Positions 55,145-64,000 of a DNA stretch of 64,000 bases are shown piece after piece; within the stretch, counting starts at the first letter, position 1, and each line of letters begins with the position of its first letter. A program made the translations under genes and the position numbers. This stretch comes from Tropicibacter sp. Alg240-R139. GTDB taxonomy: Bacteria; Pseudomonadota; Alphaproteobacteria; Rhodobacterales; Rhodobacteraceae. Location of the stretch: the NCBI RefSeq assembly GCF_900537075.1, contig NZ_UNRA01000002.1, positions 731,249 to 795,248 of the forward strand, written 5' to 3'. The notes under the pieces were generated by a model. That model did no database searches and was not told the origin of the DNA. It was given only the letters and a program-made list of their open reading frames with translations.

Positions 55145-55900
55145 CTACACGGAACTGTCTTTTTCGGCAGGCGAAGGTGGTGTCGGAACAGCTAAATATA
55201 CTTCTGAGGGAATGTCGATCAGCCCCCGGATGTGCAGCAGTTGCCGCGTGTCCTCGTCCATTGCAGCAATCGCGGATCGAACCGCCGCCGCAATAGGGGC
55301 CGGATCGCGGGATCGAGCGGTGACATAGGGCAGGGTCGGCGTTGGGGCTGTGCGGGCCACGACGCGCAAATTGCCTGCCAGATCCGGTTCATGTTCAGTC
55401 AAAAGAACCCATGTCAGCGCATCCAAAGCTGCAAGATCGGCGCGCCCTTCGGCCACCGCCTGCGCAGACAGGGCATGGCCACCGGATTGCAGCAAAGTGT
55501 TCACCTGCAGTCCGAGAGAGTGCAGATGAGTTGTCGGCGCTGCCCAGCCTGATTGCGAGAGTGGTTCGTTATAGGCAAAGGTGCCTGTCACCAGTTCTTC
55601 AAGTGGGCGAGGATCGTCAGCACGCGCCACGAAGGTTGAGTAATAATACCCCGGCGGGCAGTCGGGCAGGCCATAGTCCGGCGTTCCAACCAATGAAACC
55701 GTGCCATGCAGCTTGGTGCGGTAGGGCATCCCGCAGGTTTGCGAAAACACCATCTGAGGGTCATGCCAGATGTCCCAGAAATCCCGGTCCCGATCCAAGG
55801 TCCGGGGGCCGTCACCGAGTTGCGCACGGATTTCGGTCCAGAATGCATCGTTGGCGGCTTGCAGCGCGGGCATGTTATACATGCCAAGCATTGCGGTCAT
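55145..55900 (-). CDS. PhnD-like substrate-binding domain protein without signal peptide
   Basis: A 251-residue protein of the PhnD/SsuA/transferrin-like binding fold (GMYNMPALQAANDAFWTEI, then GTFAYNEPLSQSGWAA and a late ARTAPTPTLPYV). No signal peptide or lipobox is present, so it probably stays in the cytoplasm, perhaps as a ligand sensor or degradative relative. The ATG overlaps the stop of the TerB gene upstream by four bases. Confidence 0.75.
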   Translation of the reverse strand: MTAMLGMYNMPALQAANDAFWTEIRAQLGDGPRTLDRDRDFWDIWHDPQMVFSQTCGMPYRTKLHGTVSLVGTPDYGLPDCPPGYYYSTFVARADDPRPLEELVTGTFAYNEPLSQSGWAAPTTHLHSLGLQVNTLLQSGGHALSAQAVAEGRADLAALDALTWVLLTEHEPDLAGNLRVVARTAPTPTLPYVTARSRDPAPIAAAVRSAIAAMDEDTRQLLHIRGLIDIPSEVYLAVPTPPSPAEKDSSV

Positions 55901-56334
55901 GAACGGGCCGCCTTTTGTCGGGCAAGCGCCGAATCACGATCGTTGACGCCCAGCAGGTTGGCCACCAAGCGCAGCAGTGCGTCCTCTTCCTCGGCACGTT
56001 CGCCGTCGGCCAGAACCACCAACCACAGCGCCTCGACTACAGCGCGGCGGTCTTCATAGGCAACCGCATCCTTGATAGCGCGGGTGAAGCGGACGGTGTC
56101 GGGCGCTTCGGTCTCCAACCCCTCGGCCCGAGAGCGCAGACCGGCGGCCTCAAACGGGGACAGGCCATAGCGCGCCGCGGTGATGCGGTCGATGCGGGCC
56201 ATCTCTTCGGGGGCATAATCATTGTCCGACTTGGCAATGCGCACCAAAAGCGCGGTCAGCGCAAGGCGGGCGTCTTCGTCGGGCAGTTGGGCGGGCGTCG
56301 GCTGCGTCAGCCGCGTCAGGAAATCACGAAACAT
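55897..56334 (-). CDS. TerB family protein, first copy
   Basis: A 145-residue all-helical protein of the TerB (tellurite resistance) fold with two acidic motifs that could bind metal: KSDNDYAPEEMARID and LADGERAEEEDALL. It is a paralog of the gene just upstream at 56390. Free-standing TerB proteins in these bacteria have no proven role. Coupled to the PhnD-like gene downstream. Confidence 0.83.
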   Translation of the reverse strand: MFRDFLTRLTQPTPAQLPDEDARLALTALLVRIAKSDNDYAPEEMARIDRITAARYGLSPFEAAGLRSRAEGLETEAPDTVRFTRAIKDAVAYEDRRAVVEALWLVVLADGERAEEEDALLRLVANLLGVNDRDSALARQKAARS

Positions 56335-56389
56335 GGATCAAGGTATAGGCGCGCATACGCGTTGCGCCAAGAGGGGCCGTGGCCCGGCC

Positions 56390-56830
56390 TCAGATTTTTT
56401 CCATCGCACGGCGACGGGCGGCTTCGCTGTCCTTGAAGCTCAACCCCATGGCGATTCGCGCCTCTTCGACGATTTTGATCTCGCCTTCCTGCTGTTCGCC
56501 GTCAGCCAGAACAACCTCCCACAGCGCGTCCAGTGCAGACATACGTTCCTCAAGGCCCGTCGTCTCGCGGATCAAGCGCCCAAAAGTGTCGGTTTCAGGG
56601 GCTGCGGCATGCAGTTTTTCACAGGTGGCGCGCACCTTGGCGGCTTCGATCGCGTTGTGCTGGTACAGACGGGCCAGAATACGATCGATCAGGCTAATCT
56701 CTTCCAACTGATAATCCCGATCGGATTGCGCCACGCGCACAAGCAAGGCCCCAAGGGCCAACTCGGCATCTGGGTCGGGCAGCGGGGCAGGGTTAGATGG
56801 GCGAAACGCCTGGAAAAACTTCTTCAGCAT
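56390..56830 (-). CDS. TerB family protein, second copy
   Basis: A 146-residue TerB paralog with QSDRDYQLEEISLID and LADGEQQEGEIKIVEEA. It shares domain order and the acidic motif pair with the gene at 55897, but the sequences have diverged, suggesting an old duplication. No tellurite genes (terC, terD) are near. Confidence 0.83.
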   Translation of the reverse strand: MLKKFFQAFRPSNPAPLPDPDAELALGALLVRVAQSDRDYQLEEISLIDRILARLYQHNAIEAAKVRATCEKLHAAAPETDTFGRLIRETTGLEERMSALDALWEVVLADGEQQEGEIKIVEEARIAMGLSFKDSEAARRRAMEKI

Positions 56831-56872
56831 GGTCCGAAATTACCCCATATTTTGCGTTCCGCCAAGTGGGAA

Positions 56873-57166
56873 CTACCCGGTGTAGCCTTCGACGATGACC
56901 AAATCCCCGGTAGAGACCGGATCGCGAATGTCCTTGGCGGCCTGATATCCGATGCTTTCATAACAGGCCAGAGCTTGCTCGTAACTGTTAAATTCAAGCA
57001 CAATAGTGCGGGCGCGAGCTTGTCCTTCGGGCACTTGGCGTTGGCCCCCTCGCACTAGAAATTTGGCGCCATACTCTGCAAACGGGGCCGCATTTGCGGC
57101 AATGTATTCCTTGTAGGCGTCCATATCGTCAACGTCGACTTGCGCCAGCCAATATCCTTTGGCCAT
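56873..57166 (-). CDS. DUF1330 domain-containing protein
   Basis: A 97-residue ferredoxin-like fold protein of the DUF1330 family: AKGYWLAQVDVDDMDAYKEY, then KFLVRGGQRQ and ARTIVLEFNSYEQALACYES. Function unknown; dimeric alpha-beta barrel relatives bind small ligands. It stands alone on the minus strand. Confidence 0.9.
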   Translation of the reverse strand: MAKGYWLAQVDVDDMDAYKEYIAANAAPFAEYGAKFLVRGGQRQVPEGQARARTIVLEFNSYEQALACYESIGYQAAKDIRDPVSTGDLVIVEGYTG

Positions 57167-57260
57167 CTGACTCTCCCTGATTCAATCAGACGCAGAGTGG
57201 CGCGTGGCCGCTAAAATGGCAACTGCCCACGCGCGAGCGCTCACAAGGCGTATGTCCACT

Positions 57261-57317
57261 CTTCTTTTGGCTGAAAATATCGCGAGACAGGAGCAAAGCG
57301 ACGGGGGCAAAGCCCCC
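57261..57317 (-). repeat. Hairpin plus GATATTTT element, copy 2, ending pyrG
   Basis: On the minus strand it starts with the hairpin GGGGGC-TTT-GCCCCC (57317-57303), 11 bases after the pyrG stop, so it probably ends transcription of pyrG. Then follows GCGATATTTTCAGCCAAAAG and AAG to 57261, similar to the copy at 34375. Bases 57167-57260 show no gene. Confidence 0.6.
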
Positions 57318-57327
57318 AACCGAACAA

Positions 57328-58971
57328 TCACACCAGACGCGAAGTGTCCTTGGCCGCCCGCACAAAGTCGGCGAACAAAGGATGTGGCGCGAATGGTTTG
57401 GACTTCAGTTCAGGGTGGAACTGCACGCCGATGAACCACGGATGATCCGACCATTCCACGATTTCGGGCAGGCGACCATCAGGCGACATTCCGGAAAACG
57501 TCAGGCCGCAACCTTCGAGTTGCTTGCGGTACTTGATGTCCACCTCATAGCGGTGGCGGTGACGTTCTTCGATGCCAGTTGCGCCATATACCTCGGCCAC
57601 TTTCGACCCCTCGGTCAGCGCCGCATCATAGGCGCCCAGGCGCATGGTGCCGCCCTTGTCGTCGTTTGCCTTGCGCTGAACGGTGTGGTTGCCCTGCACC
57701 CATTCTTTTAGGTGATAAACCACCGGCTCGAACCGCTTCTGACCTGCTTCATGATCGAACTCTTCCGAGCCTGCGGCCTCAATCCCCGCGACATTGCGCG
57801 CGGCTTCGATCACAGCCATCTGCATACCCAGACAGATCCCCAGATAGGGGATCTTGCGCGAGCGGGCGAATTCAGCTGCCTTGATCTTGCCTTCGGTGCC
57901 GCGCTCGCCAAAACCGCCGGGGACCAGGATCGCATGGAACCCTTCCAGATGCGGGGCCGCGTCGCCTCGGTCAAAAACCTCGGCATCGACCCAGGACACA
58001 TTCACCTTGACCCGGTTGGCCATACCGCCGTGGGTCAGGGCTTCCTTGATCGACTTATAGGCATCTTCGAGCTGGGTGTATTTGCCCACGATAGCCACGT
58101 TCACCTCACCGTCGGTGTTGTGAATGCGGTCTTTTACGTCGTTCCATACGGACAGATCAGGCTTGGGCGCGGGCGAAATGTCGAACGCGTCCAGAACGGC
58201 CTGATCCAAACCCTGCTCGTGATAAGCCAATGGTGCTTCGTAAATTGAATTCAGGTCGTACGCCGCAACCACAGCCTCTTTCCGGACGTTGCAGAACAGC
58301 GCGATTTTCCCGCGTTCCTTTTCCGGGATCGGATGCTCCGAGCGACAAACCAGAATGTCAGGAGCTATACCGATGGACTGCAACTCTTTGACCGAGTGCT
58401 GGGTCGGTTTCGTCTTCAACTCACCCGAGGCGGCCAGGTAGGGCAGCAGGGTCAGGTGCATAAAGATGCACTGGCCGCGCGGTTTGTCGTGGCTGAACTG
58501 ACGAATGGCTTCGAAAAAGGGCAGTCCTTCGATGTCGCCGACGGTGCCGCCGATCTCACACAACATGAAATCGACCTCATCCTCGCCGATCGAAATGAAG
58601 TCCTTGATCTCGTTCGTGACGTGGGGAACCACCTGAATGGTCTTGCCAAGGTAATCGCCGCGGCGTTCCTTTTCCAGCACGTTGGAATAGATCCGGCCCG
58701 ACGAAACCGAGTCGGTCTTGCGGGCGGGCACGCCGGTGAAGCGTTCATAGTGGCCCAAATCCAGATCGGTTTCTGCGCCATCGTCGGTGACGAAAACCTC
58801 GCCGTGTTCAAAAGGTGACATGGTGCCGGGATCGACGTTCAGATACGGGTCCAGCTTGCGCAGACGCACCGAATACCCGCGTGCTTGCAGCAGCGATCCC
58901 AGAGCCGCAGAAGCCAGCCCTTTGCCAAGCGAAGATACAACACCGCCGGTGATGAAGATGAAACGCGCCAT
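57328..58971 (-). CDS. pyrG: CTP synthase
   Basis: A 547-residue enzyme that aminates UTP to CTP with glutamine and ATP. The synthase domain begins [17 protein letters not shown] and has [20 protein letters not shown]. The GATase domain has the oxyanion VPGGFGERG, nucleophile Cys in LGICLGMQ, and His-Glu in [10 protein letters not shown]. Length is typical. The ATG at 58971 is chosen by family start. The gene follows secG in the same direction. Confidence 0.97.
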   Translation of the reverse strand: MARFIFITGGVVSSLGKGLASAALGSLLQARGYSVRLRKLDPYLNVDPGTMSPFEHGEVFVTDDGAETDLDLGHYERFTGVPARKTDSVSSGRIYSNVLEKERRGDYLGKTIQVVPHVTNEIKDFISIGEDEVDFMLCEIGGTVGDIEGLPFFEAIRQFSHDKPRGQCIFMHLTLLPYLAASGELKTKPTQHSVKELQSIGIAPDILVCRSEHPIPEKERGKIALFCNVRKEAVVAAYDLNSIYEAPLAYHEQGLDQAVLDAFDISPAPKPDLSVWNDVKDRIHNTDGEVNVAIVGKYTQLEDAYKSIKEALTHGGMANRVKVNVSWVDAEVFDRGDAAPHLEGFHAILVPGGFGERGTEGKIKAAEFARSRKIPYLGICLGMQMAVIEAARNVAGIEAAGSEEFDHEAGQKRFEPVVYHLKEWVQGNHTVQRKANDDKGGTMRLGAYDAALTEGSKVAEVYGATGIEERHRHRYEVDIKYRKQLEGCGLTFSGMSPDGRLPEIVEWSDHPWFIGVQFHPELKSKPFAPHPLFADFVRAAKDTSRLV

Positions 58972-59090
58972 GAGTGTTCGGCTGCCCCCGTGAATGGTCA
59001 AAATTCAGCTGCCCGGTGGCCTTGAAACGATGTTCAAAAACCACTGCACCACGGGACTTTACGTATAAAGGATTCGCGCACCTAACGCAA

Positions 59091-59119
59091 GAGAACCGCA
59101 AGATGCTGTTGCGGTTCTC
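59091..59119 (-). terminator. Hairpin after secG
   Basis: GAGAACCGCAA (59091-59101) pairs perfectly with TTGCGGTTCTC (59109-59119). It lies 25 bases after the secG stop and 120 before the pyrG start. The T run is weak, so termination may be partial. Confidence 0.65.
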
Positions 59120-59143
59120 ATCCAAAATTCAAGTTGTAGTGGT

Positions 59144-59506
59144 TCAGTCGGCTTTTGGAACCAGCGGTGCGTTGTCACCCTGGGTGGGCGGCAGCAGGTC
59201 ACTTCCGGCGGGAACGTCGGGTGTGCTCTGCTCGGATGCTGGGGCTGGAACGCCCAGACGATCGATGACCGAGGAACCAGCGGACTTTTGAGCGGCCAGA
59301 ACGGTCAGCGTGATTGAGGTCACGATAAAGGCCGCCGCCAGAATCCAGGTCAGCTTACCAAGCGCCGTGGCTGCTGCGCGGCCCGAAACGGCACCGCCGC
59401 CGCCGCCGCCCATGCCCAGGCCTCCGCCCTCAGATCGCTGCATCAGAACGACGGCGATCAGGCCAAGAGCCAGGAGAAGGTGGATGATGAGGACGACGTT
59501 TTCCAT
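59144..59506 (-). CDS. secG: Preprotein translocase subunit SecG
   Basis: A 120-residue inner membrane subunit of the SecYEG channel. Two transmembrane segments are seen (residues 2-20 and about 52-70) with the conserved QRSEGGGLGMGGGGGG loop between them. The Pro/Ser-rich tail after residue 80 is common in alphaproteobacteria. The ATG at 59506 was chosen because the first helix starts there. Confidence 0.94.
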   Translation of the reverse strand: MENVVLIIHLLLALGLIAVVLMQRSEGGGLGMGGGGGGAVSGRAAATALGKLTWILAAAFIVTSITLTVLAAQKSAGSSVIDRLGVPAPASEQSTPDVPAGSDLLPPTQGDNAPLVPKAD

Positions 59507-59648
59507 GAAACCCCTGCAGAGCGTGGTATGTACCGCGCGGTATGTAGGCAAGTTTGCGGTCAGGGGCAAGGGAGGAGTTTGCCATCACGTCGTGTGATTG
59601 GGACTATCACGGATTTGACACTGGACTTGGGGCTGATGTGGTTCAATC

Positions 59649-60272
59649 ATGCGTCCTATGCCACATGATCATTCCGACCACCCGCATGCCCTTTTGCCTC
59701 CTGATCCTGCTCTCAGGGTCAAGGCACTGGAAACGATTCTCACCCGTAAGGGGCTGATAGACCCGGCCGCATTGGATGAGTTGATCGATACTTATGAAAA
59801 TCGCATCGGACCAAAAAACGGCGCGCGGGTTGTCGCGCGGGCCTGGGCGGACCCAATGTTCAGAGCAGCCTTGCTGGAGGATGCCACGCGGGTGGTGGCC
59901 GATCTTGGGTTTTATGGCCGTCAGGGCGAGCACATGGTGGTGGTCGAGAACACCCCCCAACAGCATAATATGGTCGTTTGTACCCTGTGCAGTTGCTACC
60001 CATGGCCTTTGCTAGGCATTCCGCCGGGCTGGTACAAATCCGACGCCTATCGCGCCCGCGCTGTGCGCGAGCCACGCAAGGTGTTGGCCGACTTTGGCGT
60101 GACATTGCCCGAGGGAACATCGGTCCGGGTTTGGGATTCGACGGCTGAGGTGCGCTATCTGGTGTTGCCCATGCGTCCGGAAGGAACAGATGGTCTGTCC
60201 GAAGACGCGCTGGCTGATTTGGTCACACGCGACAGTATGATTGGCACCGATATACCCAAGGTGCCGTCATGA
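59649..60272 (+). CDS. nthA: Nitrile hydratase subunit alpha, cobalt type
   Basis: A 207-residue subunit of the enzyme that hydrates nitriles to amides. The metal claw is VCTLCSCY with C111, C114, S115 and C116; Thr at the third position of the motif is the cobalt-type mark, and two cysteines become oxidized in the active enzyme. The His-rich N-terminus is usual. An ATG at 59658 is an alternative start. It overlaps the beta gene by four bases. Confidence 0.95.
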   Translation: MRPMPHDHSDHPHALLPPDPALRVKALETILTRKGLIDPAALDELIDTYENRIGPKNGARVVARAWADPMFRAALLEDATRVVADLGFYGRQGEHMVVVENTPQQHNMVVCTLCSCYPWPLLGIPPGWYKSDAYRARAVREPRKVLADFGVTLPEGTSVRVWDSTAEVRYLVLPMRPEGTDGLSEDALADLVTRDSMIGTDIPKVPS

Positions 60273-60946
60273 CCCGTGTGCATGACATGGGCGGGCGGTT
60301 TGGTGACGGGCCGGTGGTGCGCGAGGTCGAAGGTGACCCGGTATTCGAGAAAGATTGGCACGCGCGGGCGCTGGCGGTGACGCTGGCCTCGGGCGCGTTG
60401 GGCAAATGGAACATCGACGTCTCGCGCCATGCCCGCGAGCGGCTGTCGCCCAAGGATTACACGCGGTTCAGCTATTATGAGAAGTGGATATCGGCGCTTG
60501 CGGATCTACTGGTGGAAACTGGTGTGCTGACCTTGGAGGATTTGAAGGGCGAGGGTCGGGATGCCCCGCACCCCTTGGCGCAAAGGGCGATGACGGCTGA
60601 TGTTGTGCCGGGCGTCCTTGCCAAGGGAGGACCGGCAGATCGCCCCTCGGATGTAGCGCCGACCTTTGTTGTTGGGCAGGCGGTGCGGACGGCACGACCT
60701 GCGGCAAACCGGTTTGTAGATGGCGGGCACACGCGGTTGCCATCTTATGCGCAAGGGGCTGAGGGGCGCGTGCTGCTGTTGCATGGCACCCACGTGCTGC
60801 CTGACAGTAGTGCGCATGGATTGGGTGAGGCGCCCGAGCCGCTTTATGCGGTGATGTTTCCGGCAACCGAGTTGTGGGCTGATGCGGAAAGTCCCGATGA
60901 CGAGGTCGTGCTGGACCTATGGCAAAGCTATCTGGAGCCGGTATGA
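60269..60946 (+). CDS. nthB: Nitrile hydratase subunit beta
   Basis: A 225-residue beta subunit. It starts [15 protein letters not shown] and has the later [12 protein letters not shown] and [23 protein letters not shown], which are the SH3-like domain marks. It contributes arginines that hold the oxidized cysteines of the alpha subunit. Overlaps at both ends (ATGA) show tight coupling with alpha and the accessory gene. Confidence 0.95.
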   Translation: MTRVHDMGGRFGDGPVVREVEGDPVFEKDWHARALAVTLASGALGKWNIDVSRHARERLSPKDYTRFSYYEKWISALADLLVETGVLTLEDLKGEGRDAPHPLAQRAMTADVVPGVLAKGGPADRPSDVAPTFVVGQAVRTARPAANRFVDGGHTRLPSYAQGAEGRVLLLHGTHVLPDSSAHGLGEAPEPLYAVMFPATELWADAESPDDEVVLDLWQSYLEPV

Positions 60947-61275
60947 ATGATTGCGTGACAATTGGCGTGCCCGAACCGGTTTTTGCCGAGCCTTGGCATG
61001 CGCAGGTCTTTGCCCTGACGGTGCATCTGAATGAGACGGGCCGGTTCGCTTGGGGCGAGTGGGCCGAGAGATTCTCGACCACTTTGAAACGGCACGGGCT
61101 GTCGCGGGAATTGGATGGGGGCGATGACTACTTTCACGCCTGGTTGGAAACGCTGGAGGCTTTTCTGGACGAGGATGGTGGCGCGTTGAAGGATGAGGTG
61201 TCTCCCATCAAAGATGCCTGGGAGAAGGCGTATCTGACGACCCCACATGGGGCACCGGTTGCGCTGGACGGGTAA
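60943..61275 (+). CDS. Nitrile hydratase accessory protein (cobalt insertion)
   Basis: A 110-residue accessory or activator protein related to the N-terminal part of the beta subunit (EPVFAEPWHAQVFALTVHLNETGRFAWGEWAE). In cobalt-type systems such a protein forms a complex with alpha and helps insert cobalt and oxidize the cysteines. It ends the nitrile hydratase operon. No amidase or cobalt transporter gene is adjacent. Confidence 0.9.
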   Translation: MNDCVTIGVPEPVFAEPWHAQVFALTVHLNETGRFAWGEWAERFSTTLKRHGLSRELDGGDDYFHAWLETLEAFLDEDGGALKDEVSPIKDAWEKAYLTTPHGAPVALDG

Positions 61276-61318
61276 GGCAGGCGCGCGCTGCCCGCCCCAT
61301 CGAGGGGCGAACACCGCG

Positions 61319-61337
61319 GTGTGGCCAGGGGCCACAC
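61319..61337. terminator. Hairpin between the nitrile hydratase operon and hutD
   Basis: GTGTGGCC (61319-61326) pairs with GGCCACAC (61330-61337) in the gap between two convergent genes. No clear T run, so it is a weak bidirectional terminator candidate. Confidence 0.45.
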
Positions 61338-61345
61338 GGGCGTGT

Positions 61346-61873
61346 TCAGAGCGTCACGCAGATGATTTGGGTTTGGTCCGTGAGGCGCATGTCGCCACCA
61401 TTGATCAATGCGGTGTTTCCGGGATGCAATGCAATTTCGTTCAGAACTGCTGTTCCGGTGAGGCAGTGAACCGCGTGCTCTGCCTGTGGCAGGGTCCTCG
61501 TTTGTGGCCCACGGTGAACCTCGACCGACGGATTGACGTGCTGTGGATCGAAAATGAGGTTGAAGTTTCGGACGGGACCATCATTGAGGTGGCCATCGAC
61601 GGGTAAATCCCCGGCAAAGGCCAGCGGTTGCAGGGGGAGGGCATGTAACGTCTCGCCAGAAGCGTGCAGGCTCATGCCATGCCCTTCGATCACGGTCAGG
61701 ATGCGCGACAGGCCCGGAAAGGACGAAAAGGGCCCATCGCGATCCACATCCGCGACGCTCAGGCGCCAGTGTACGCCGCCGTTGGTTGAATGGCTGGAGA
61801 TTTCGCGCGTGATACCGCCGCCGTTTTTCCACGGCGCAGGCACAAGATCGGCCGCCCTGATAATGCGCGTCAT
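61346..61873 (-). CDS. hutD: HutD family protein
   Basis: A 175-residue cupin of the HutD/Ves family. The start IIRAADLVPAPWKNGGGITREI and the segment WRLSVADVDRDGPFSSFPGLSRILTVIEG are the family marks. HutD is thought to limit histidine utilization; hut genes are not near. It is convergent with the nitrile hydratase operon and last in a group of three minus-strand genes. Confidence 0.9.
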   Translation of the reverse strand: MTRIIRAADLVPAPWKNGGGITREISSHSTNGGVHWRLSVADVDRDGPFSSFPGLSRILTVIEGHGMSLHASGETLHALPLQPLAFAGDLPVDGHLNDGPVRNFNLIFDPQHVNPSVEVHRGPQTRTLPQAEHAVHCLTGTAVLNEIALHPGNTALINGGDMRLTDQTQIICVTL

Positions 61874-61882
61874 ATACCGGGC

Positions 61883-62104
61883 TCAGTCGCGGGGTCGTGG
61901 TCGTGAAGTCAGGCCCGCTTTTTGCAGAAACCGACGCAGCCCTGCGCGACTCGGCAAGGCAATGCGCGGCGCATGCAGGCGGGATTTGCCTGCAAGCCGG
62001 TTGAACTCGTGCACGTCGATGATCTTTTCGGCGCAGCCGCAGCCTTCTCCCAAGCCCACCTTGGTGTAATAAAACCGTTCGAAACTTTGATCTGGTTTAC
62101 TCAT
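61883..62104 (-). CDS. Small conserved hypothetical protein
   Basis: A 73-residue protein beginning SKPDQSFERFYYTKVGLGEG with a CGC motif after it and a basic C-terminal half. I do not know the family. The ATG at 62104 overlaps the stop of the upstream membrane protein gene by eight bases, which supports it being real and co-expressed. Confidence 0.6.
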   Translation of the reverse strand: MSKPDQSFERFYYTKVGLGEGCGCAEKIIDVHEFNRLAGKSRLHAPRIALPSRAGLRRFLQKAGLTSRPRPRD

Positions 62105-62492
62105 CCACGTCGTCCACATCGCTTTGCCCGGCCAACTGGCGCCGAACGTGGCTCCAGCTTAGACCGATTCCCAGAACGATGGACAGGGCCAGGATGCCCA
62201 GCCAGACCTGCACATTCTTGTTATCCAGTTGCAGCAGGCCGAAATCGTAGAGCACCCAAAGGAGTGATGCGACAACGGCCGCGACCAGAACCATGCCAAA
62301 CCCGCCGATCGAGCGCAGGGTGGCGCGGATGTAGATGATGTAGCCAATTGTCAGGATCAGCCCCAGCAGGACCGCCACGGACAAATGCGCCTGATAATTC
62401 TCGATGGTCCAGCGGACATAGTTCCAGTCCGTTGGATTATAGGTCAGCGTCAGCAGCGCGAACGCAAACAGCCATCGCAGAAACATGCCCAT
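62097..62492 (-). CDS. DUF6524 family membrane protein
   Basis: A 131-residue inner membrane protein with four hydrophobic segments (near residues 4-20, 37-55, 65-83 and 95-110) and an acidic C-terminal tail. I recall this family as DUF6524, with no known function. The motif TYNPTDWNYVRW after the first helix is characteristic. An ATG at 62486 is an alternative start. It is divergent from purA. Confidence 0.75.
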   Translation of the reverse strand: MGMFLRWLFAFALLTLTYNPTDWNYVRWTIENYQAHLSVAVLLGLILTIGYIIYIRATLRSIGGFGMVLVAAVVASLLWVLYDFGLLQLDNKNVQVWLGILALSIVLGIGLSWSHVRRQLAGQSDVDDVDE

Positions 62493-62650
62493 AAAAAATC
62501 ACCGCCACATACTTTTTTGTCGCGCAGAATCGCTGAAATGGACGCAGCTGTCCAGTGTTTCGACCGGCCTGCGGCGAATTTGCGGTTTCACTGTTGCATG
62601 GGCCTATGTATATGGACGCGGGTTTGATACTTCGCAGCAAAGGACCGAAT

Positions 62651-63946
62651 ATGGCCAATGTCGTAGTAGTCGGCGCTCAATGGGGCGACGAAGGTAAGGG
62701 CAAGATTGTGGATTGGCTCAGTGAACGCGCTGACGTGATCGCGCGATTTCAGGGCGGTCACAACGCCGGCCATACCCTTGTGATCGACAGCAAGGTCTAC
62801 AAGCTGCATGCGTTGCCGTCTGGCGTTGTGCGCGGCGGCAAGCTGAGCGTGATCGGCAACGGTGTGGTGCTGGATCCCTGGCACCTGATCAAAGAAATCG
62901 AAACCGTGCAGGCGCAAGGTGTCGAGATCACGCCCGAGACGTTGATGATCGCGGAAAACACGCCGCTGATTCTGCCGATCCATGGGGAACTGGACCGTGC
63001 GCGGGAAGAAGCTGCCAGCAAGGGCACCAAGATTGGTACCACCGGTCGTGGTATTGGCCCGTGTTACGAGGACAAAGTGGGGCGTCGAGCGGTGCGTGTG
63101 GCTGATCTGGCCGACGACGCGACGCTTGAGGCGCGTGTGGATCGTGCTCTGCAACACCATGATCCGCTGCGCAAAGGCTTGGGAATCGAGGCCGTGGACC
63201 GCGACGCGCTGATCGCGCAACTCAAGGAAATCGCGTCGAAAATCTTGCCGTTTGCTGCGCCGGTCTGGAAGGTGCTGAACGAAAAACGCAAAGCGGGCAA
63301 GCGCATCCTGTTCGAAGGGGCGCAAGGTGCTCTGTTGGACATCGACTTTGGCACGTACCCTTTTGTAACATCCTCCAACGTGATTGCCGGCCAGGCCGCG
63401 ACAGGTGTGGGCATTGGCCCCAATTCGATTGATTTCGTGCTTGGCATCGTCAAGGCCTATACCACCCGTGTGGGCGAGGGGCCGTTCCCGACCGAATTGC
63501 ATGACGATGACGGTCAACGCCTGGGCGAACGTGGGCATGAATTCGGAACAACCACGGGTCGTAAGCGCCGTTGTGGCTGGTTCGATGCGGCGCTGCTGCG
63601 TCAAACCTGCGCCACCAGCGGGGTCAACGGCATTGCCCTGACTAAGCTAGATGTTCTGGACGGATTTGAGACGCTCAAGATTTGCGTGGGCTATGACCTG
63701 GACGGCGAACGCCTGGATTATCTGCCGACGGCGGCGGACGAGCAAGCTCGCTGTACCCCGATCTATGAAGAGATGCCCGGCTGGAGCGAATCTACTGAAG
63801 GCGCGCGCAGCTGGGCCGAACTGCCGGCGAACGCGATTAAATATGTGCGCCGCGTCGAAGAGTTGATCGACTGCCCCGTCGCGCTACTGTCTACCTCGCC
63901 CGAGCGTGAGGACACCATTCTTGTCACGGACCCGTTTGCAGACTGA
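62651..63946 (+). CDS. purA: Adenylosuccinate synthase
   Basis: A 431-residue enzyme that joins IMP and aspartate with GTP in AMP synthesis. The N-terminal P-loop-like [23 protein letters not shown], the [14 protein letters not shown] loop and [10 protein letters not shown] with [20 protein letters not shown] before it are all present. The ATG at 62651 was chosen by family start. Its stop overlaps the next start (TGATG). Confidence 0.97.
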   Translation: MANVVVVGAQWGDEGKGKIVDWLSERADVIARFQGGHNAGHTLVIDSKVYKLHALPSGVVRGGKLSVIGNGVVLDPWHLIKEIETVQAQGVEITPETLMIAENTPLILPIHGELDRAREEAASKGTKIGTTGRGIGPCYEDKVGRRAVRVADLADDATLEARVDRALQHHDPLRKGLGIEAVDRDALIAQLKEIASKILPFAAPVWKVLNEKRKAGKRILFEGAQGALLDIDFGTYPFVTSSNVIAGQAATGVGIGPNSIDFVLGIVKAYTTRVGEGPFPTELHDDDGQRLGERGHEFGTTTGRKRRCGWFDAALLRQTCATSGVNGIALTKLDVLDGFETLKICVGYDLDGERLDYLPTAADEQARCTPIYEEMPGWSESTEGARSWAELPANAIKYVRRVEELIDCPVALLSTSPEREDTILVTDPFAD

Positions 63947-64000
63947 TGGCTAATGAAATGAAACCCGGACTGAGCTACAAGGCCCGCCGCCGGTGGGCCC
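63946..64000 (+). CDS. DUF2842 domain-containing protein, partial
   Basis: Only the first 18 codons are inside the window: [26 protein letters not shown] is the typical start of DUF2842 small membrane proteins. The ATG shares a base with the purA stop, indicating coupling. The gene continues beyond the right edge. Confidence 0.65.
   Translation, partial: MANEMKPGLSYKARRRWA

Noticed and set aside
62588-63604. Long open frame antisense to purA (338 codons)
   Set aside because: No motif or start signal, and it is fully opposite a confident essential gene.

Overview
The window is a piece of an alphaproteobacterial chromosome, most likely from the Roseobacter group of the Rhodobacteraceae. The evidence is the gene content and its style: a PHA granule cluster (phaZ / phaC-phasin-phaR), the small proteins DUF6280, DUF6524, DUF1194 and DUF2842, ThyX instead of ThyA, TIGR04283 glycosyltransferase, paired GlnA-like ligases, and a G+C-rich codon style almost throughout. 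I see no rRNA, tRNA, prophage, insertion sequence or CRISPR array. One gene (10143-11033) is visibly AT-richer than everything around it.

Layout. 1-5.6 kb: isoaspartyl methyltransferase-like gene, TolC, a PopZ-like acidic protein with a 19-copy hexanucleotide repeat, cobQ and DUF6280. 5.8-9.9 kb: efp, an ABC membrane half without ATPase, ygfZ, a TIGR04283 glycosyltransferase and a membrane protein. 10-13 kb: a structured intergenic element, a foreign-looking HNH-like gene coupled to the parE stop codon, and parE. 13.3-24.7 kb: housekeeping and small-molecule genes (tandem HxlR regulator with VOC gene, AhpD-like protein, GST, hydrolase, PPK2, MATE pump, aspartate aminotransferase, SdhE, MarR regulator, GloA). 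24.7-27.1 kb: a Slam-type (T11SS) outer-membrane protein with its lipoprotein cargo. 27.2-29.5 kb: thyX, a candidate structured RNA, cold shock protein, Spx/ArsC-like protein. 29.5-32.1 kb: a bufferin (copper-sequestering RiPP) operon bufA-B-C-doxX. 32.3-39.7 kb: thrS, three alpha/beta hydrolases, several conserved unknowns. 39.7-45.1 kb: PHA metabolism. 45.2-55 kb: a DegT aminotransferase, two GlnA-like ligases with a GATase, a GDCCVxC protein, a circularly permuted flavin amine oxidase and a polar amino acid-type ABC importer. 55.1-64 kb: PhnD-like protein, two TerB paralogs, DUF1330, pyrG, secG, a cobalt-type nitrile hydratase operon, hutD, purA and the start of a DUF2842 gene.

How genes work together. 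The PHA genes share perfect CTGC-N3-GCAG sites (41095, 42960, 42990) with near matches before phaR, so PhaR probably controls depolymerase, synthase, phasin and itself. In the bufferin operon a terminator-like hairpin lies between the precursor gene and the modification genes, which would give more precursor than enzyme. Around 48-50 kb, two ligase transcription units share the palindrome ATTTGATCAAAT; together with the amine oxidase and the importer they suggest uptake and gamma-glutamylation or oxidation of amines.

The most notable items are the circularly permuted amine oxidase (50386-51603), the shared palindrome, the Slam/lipoprotein pair, the bufferin operon with its attenuator, the PhaR sites, a dispersed hairpin repeat family with three copies, a decayed polysaccharide lyase-like gene, and the candidate RNA at 28226-28315.
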